From positions 1-23,586 of the forward strand of contig CAYUNI010000010.1 in NCBI GenBank assembly GCA_964446245.1: a stretch of 23,586 nt of DNA, read 5' to 3'. The position numbers and the translations under genes are program-made. The first letter of the stretch is position 1, and every line of letters starts with the position of its first letter. Positions 21,994 through 23,586 of the stretch are shown one piece after another. The notes under the pieces are model-generated. The model was not told the DNA's origin and made no database searches. It worked only from the letters and a program-made list of their open reading frames with translations. The stretch is from CAYUNI01 sp964446245. GTDB lineage: Bacteria > Patescibacteriota > Minisyncoccia > Phycocordibacterales > XYD1-FULL-46-19.

Positions 21994-22914
21994 ATGGATT
22001 TAAATACTCTCAAGCAGGAATTTTTAGAATATTTAGAAATTGAAAAGGGTCGAAGTTTGAAAACTGTTGAGAATTATGACCGTTATTTAAAGCGATTTTT
22101 GACACAAACTGGGATTAAAAAAGCTTCTGATATCACCGATGAAGTTGTTCGTCAGTATCGTCTTTGGCTCAATCGTCAGCTTGGACAGCGTGATCCGCGT
22201 GGTACCAGCAACCTTAAACGCAATACCCAAAATTATCATCTGATCGCCTTGCGAGTATTTTTGAAGTATTTGGCAAGACGAGCTGTCCCCTCTTTGGCGC
22301 CTGAGCGGATAGAGTTGGCCAAGACTGGCGGGCGTCAATTAGATTTGATTACCAGTGAAGAATTAGGACGACTCCTAGATTCAGCCAAAGGAAACGACCT
22401 CTCGTCATTACGAGATAAGGCTTTTCTGGAGCTACTTTTTTCGACTGGTCTGCGCGTGTCGGAATTGTGTGGACTTGATCGAGACTCTATCAATCTAGCT
22501 CGAGATGAGTTTTCGGTAAGAGGAAAGGGAGAAAAAGTTCGCTTGGTTTTTTTGTCGGCAGAGGCTAAAAAGGCTTTAAAAAATTATCTCGATAAACGTG
22601 GCGACGCGGAACCAGCAATGTTTATCAACCTTTCACCCAATCGACCAAAGAAAGAAGTCGCCAGATTGACTCCCCGCAGTGTCGAAAGAATAATCCGACA
22701 TTATGCGGTAAAGGCGGGCATTGGTCGGAAGGTGACCCCACATACTATTAGACACAGCTTTGCTACCGATCTCTTGGAAAATGGTGCTGATATTCGTTCA
22801 GTACAAATGATGCTTGGTCATGCCAACGTTGCCACGACACAAATCTATACTCATGTCACAGACAAACATCTAAAAGAGATCCACCAAAAGTTCCATAAAA
22901 AAGCTATTAATTAA
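21994..22914 (+). CDS. Tyrosine recombinase, XerC/XerD type
   Basis: 306 residues, the size of chromosomal Xer enzymes. An N-terminal SAM-like core-binding domain (about 1-100, LEYLEIEKGRSLKTVENY) precedes the catalytic domain with the full set of residues: Arg154 (STGLRVSELCG), Lys178 (VRGKGEKVRLV), His250 and Arg253 (HTIRHSFATDL), His276 (LGHANVATTQ) and Tyr285 (IYTHV). Such enzymes resolve chromosome dimers at dif and are also used by integrating elements. With no phage or integrase partner nearby and the typical Xer length, a housekeeping role is likely. No dif-like site was identified here. The longer reading from 21946 adds 16 Cys/Phe-rich residues and is rejected because it would run through the -10 box. 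XerC and XerD cannot be told apart from the sequence alone. Confidence 0.93.
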   Translation: MDLNTLKQEFLEYLEIEKGRSLKTVENYDRYLKRFLTQTGIKKASDITDEVVRQYRLWLNRQLGQRDPRGTSNLKRNTQNYHLIALRVFLKYLARRAVPSLAPERIELAKTGGRQLDLITSEELGRLLDSAKGNDLSSLRDKAFLELLFSTGLRVSELCGLDRDSINLARDEFSVRGKGEKVRLVFLSAEAKKALKNYLDKRGDAEPAMFINLSPNRPKKEVARLTPRSVERIIRHYAVKAGIGRKVTPHTIRHSFATDLLENGADIRSVQMMLGHANVATTQIYTHVTDKHLKEIHQKFHKKAIN

Positions 22915-22943
22915 GCCATTTTTTAAGTTTATCCACTATGACC

Positions 22944-22972
22944 TTGACCGATATGCCATAAAGGACTATAAT
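22944..22972 (+). promoter_or_regulatory. Consensus promoter of the 49-aa gene
   Basis: TTGACC (22944-22949), 17-base spacer, perfect TATAAT (22967-22972). The predicted start is near 22979, giving a leader of about 67 bases. Confidence 0.8.
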
Positions 22973-22989
22973 TAAAGACAGTCTTTTAG

Positions 22990-23041
22990 GTCTCCTTGTG
23001 GCATGGATCAGACCCCGCTTGTCGGGGGTACAAAAGGAGGT
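22990..23041 (+). promoter_or_regulatory. SD-sequestering leader structure of the 49-aa gene
   Basis: GTCTCCTT (22990-22997) can pair with AAGGAGGT (23034-23041), which is the Shine-Dalgarno sequence: 8 pairs, the last two being wobble. The enclosed 36 bases contain a second hairpin CCCCG-CTTGT-CGGGG (23013-23027). Folding would hide the ribosome-binding site. Confidence 0.55.
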
Positions 23042-23045
23042 ATCT

Positions 23046-23195
23046 ATGCTCACAATCGTTTGTTGTGTTTGCGGAATAGAGATGGGAACAACGCTTGCTT
23101 CTAATAGCGGTGTGTCCCACTCATACTGTCCGGAGTGTGCCGCTCGGTTTCGAGCCCAACTGGCATCACTTCGTCGGCAGAAAGCCGCTGCCTGA
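23046..23195 (+). CDS. Tiny zinc-ribbon-like protein
   Basis: 49 residues from ATG 23046. CCVCGIEMG (6-14) and YCPECAARF (28-36) provide two CxxC pairs, the arrangement of a small zinc ribbon, followed by a basic tail (RAQLASLRRQKAAA). An in-frame earlier start at 22998 would extend into the leader hairpins and is rejected. ATG 23046 has a near-perfect AAAGGAGGT 4-5 bases upstream. The gene has its own consensus promoter and terminator, so it is monocistronic. Function unknown; small zinc-ribbon proteins of this kind may bind nucleic acid or a partner protein. Confidence 0.75.
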   Translation: MLTIVCCVCGIEMGTTLASNSGVSHSYCPECAARFRAQLASLRRQKAAA

Positions 23196-23207
23196 TTTTT
23201 GTTTCTC

Positions 23208-23240
23208 GCCCCGAGCGCTCCTCCGCGCTTGGGGCTTTCC
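23208..23240 (+). terminator. Terminator of the 49-aa gene
   Basis: 11-bp stem with one G-T pair (23208-23218 with 23225-23235), six-base loop, then TTTCCTTCTT. It starts 12 bases after the stop codon. Confidence 0.8.
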
Positions 23241-23320
23241 TTCTTAGGTAGAAATTCAAGAATAATATATTTTAATTTTACGAAATAAAAATGAGGCGAA
23301 GAAAATTTTAAGCTAAAGAG

Positions 23321-23329
23321 TTATCCACA
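23321..23329 (+). promoter_or_regulatory. Perfect DnaA-box-like 9-mer
   Basis: TTATCCACA matches the E. coli consensus DnaA box exactly. AT-rich sequence lies just upstream (about 23248-23315). One-mismatch relatives (TTATCCACT) occur at 22929-22937 and on the minus strand at 3916-3924. A single box is weak evidence for an origin. Confidence 0.35.
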
Positions 23330-23338
23330 GATTGAGTC

Positions 23339-23367
23339 TTGTCCTTTATTCTTGTCCGATATACAAT
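23339..23367 (+). promoter_or_regulatory. Promoter-like element for a possible small RNA
   Basis: TTGTCC (23339-23344), 17-base spacer, TACAAT (23362-23367). The inverted repeat CCGATAT / ATATCGG (23356-23362 and 23393-23399) overlaps the -10 and could be an operator. Confidence 0.4.
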
Positions 23368-23373
23368 CATATC

Positions 23374-23513
23374 AGACATTGATTAGGTCCTCATATCGGT
23401 CAAGCAGGCTCGCCTTAGAACAATTTTTTATTCTTCATTTGTTCTGGCGTTATTTTTAAACTCCATCCTGCTTCCGCAACCCCACCCCAGTATACCGGGT
23501 GGGTGTTTTGTTT
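23374..23513 (+). ncRNA. Candidate small non-coding RNA
   Basis: No open frame of useful length is seen in 23236-23586, yet a promoter-like element and a terminator frame about 140 bases. Inside is a stem of CGCC (23411-23414) and AGAACAA (23417-23423) with TTGTTCT (23439-23445) and GGCG (23446-23449), 11 pairs with a two-base bulge. It did not match tmRNA, 6S, RNase P or SRP RNA by eye. It could instead be the leader of a gene beyond the window. Confidence 0.35.
23481..23509 (+). terminator. Intrinsic terminator with no upstream ORF
   Basis: CCCACCC (23481-23487) pairs with GGGTGGG (23497-23503), then TGTTTTGTTT. It ends a transcript in a region without a protein gene. Confidence 0.7.
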
Positions 23514-23531
23514 CTAATGCTGCCTCCGCCA

Positions 23532-23559
23532 TCCGCCTCCGCCAGCTGGCGGAGGCGGA
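23532..23559. repeat. Perfect 28-bp GC-rich palindrome
   Basis: TCCGCCTCCGCCAG is followed by its exact reverse complement. A partial direct copy (GCCTCCGCC at 23522-23530) stands just before it, and a degenerate relative is at 20125-20148. From memory such CCGCC/GGCGG palindromes are frequent in Parcubacteria intergenic regions; this was not checked. A TATAAT at 23574-23579 right after it may belong to a gene outside the window. Confidence 0.85.
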
Positions 23560-23586
23560 CAAAGACCGCGAAATATAATATTAGGG

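Noticed and set aside
23381..23415. Possible SRP (4.5S) RNA motif
   Set aside because: GGTC...AGCAGG is suggestive, but the conserved GGAAG...AGCAGC asymmetric loop and its pairing partner are missing.
1..23586. Code 25 (TGA as Gly) or a mobile island
   Set aside because: TGA ends clear genes at sensible positions, and no transposase, integrase with attachment sites, or phage genes were found.

Overview
The window reads as chromosome of a Candidate Phyla Radiation (Patescibacteria) bacterium, most likely of the Parcubacteria group. The basis is indirect. Genes are tightly packed and of moderate GC. There are several secreted or membrane-anchored proteins of types familiar from that group: a peptidoglycan-binding-fold protein, a short secreted protein with a PFGG...PC pattern, a split Ig-like domain and a LysM/M23 peptidase. 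There is also a membrane-anchored VirD4/TraD-like ATPase. TGA is used as stop (for example at 11549-11551 and 23193-23195), so this is not a code-25 lineage. No rRNA, tRNA, CRISPR array, transposase or prophage was seen.

Layout. 1-3872 (minus): a cell-surface cluster of a small TM-anchored protein, a 1037-residue secreted repeat protein and the start of another membrane protein that leaves the window. 3936-5197 (plus): two secreted proteins, divergent from that cluster. 5180-8711 (minus): a DUF192 protein, rsmA/ksgA, a PcrA/UvrD-type helicase and a small coiled-coil protein. 8764-11551 (plus): an unknown protein followed by the VirD4/TraD-like ATPase, closed by a strong bidirectional terminator. 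11604-13492: a small membrane protein and a LysM-LysM-M23 peptidase, fired from a mirror-symmetric pair of promoters. 13515-17649 (minus): comM, a DksA/TraR-type zinc-finger protein and two coiled-coil proteins. 17804-21167 (minus): pnp, a NYN/LabA-like protein and rpsO. 21222-23586: a low-density region with a 40-bp perfect palindrome, two tiny Cys-rich proteins with structured leaders, a XerC/D-type recombinase, a possible small RNA and a GC-rich palindromic repeat.

How the parts may work together. rpsO, NYN and pnp form an RNA-metabolism neighbourhood; rpsO-pnp is a classical bacterial pairing. The helicase, ComM and tyrosine recombinase are DNA-processing functions. The VirD4-like ATPase could belong to the DNA-transfer or pilus machinery of these bacteria. 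The surface proteins and the M23 peptidase fit envelope remodelling or attachment to another cell.

The most interesting global signal is that the window appears to use two styles of translation initiation. Conserved genes (rsmA, rpsO, the dksA-like gene, the xerC-like gene and the 222-aa TM protein) have a -10 box, often with an extended TGn, only 6-7 bases before ATG, which predicts leaderless mRNAs. Three small accessory genes instead have long structured leaders with clear Shine-Dalgarno sequences; two of these three have consensus -35/-10 promoters, and for the third (66-aa gene) no promoter could be assigned. In the 49-aa gene the leader contains an anti-SD segment that can mask the ribosome-binding site.
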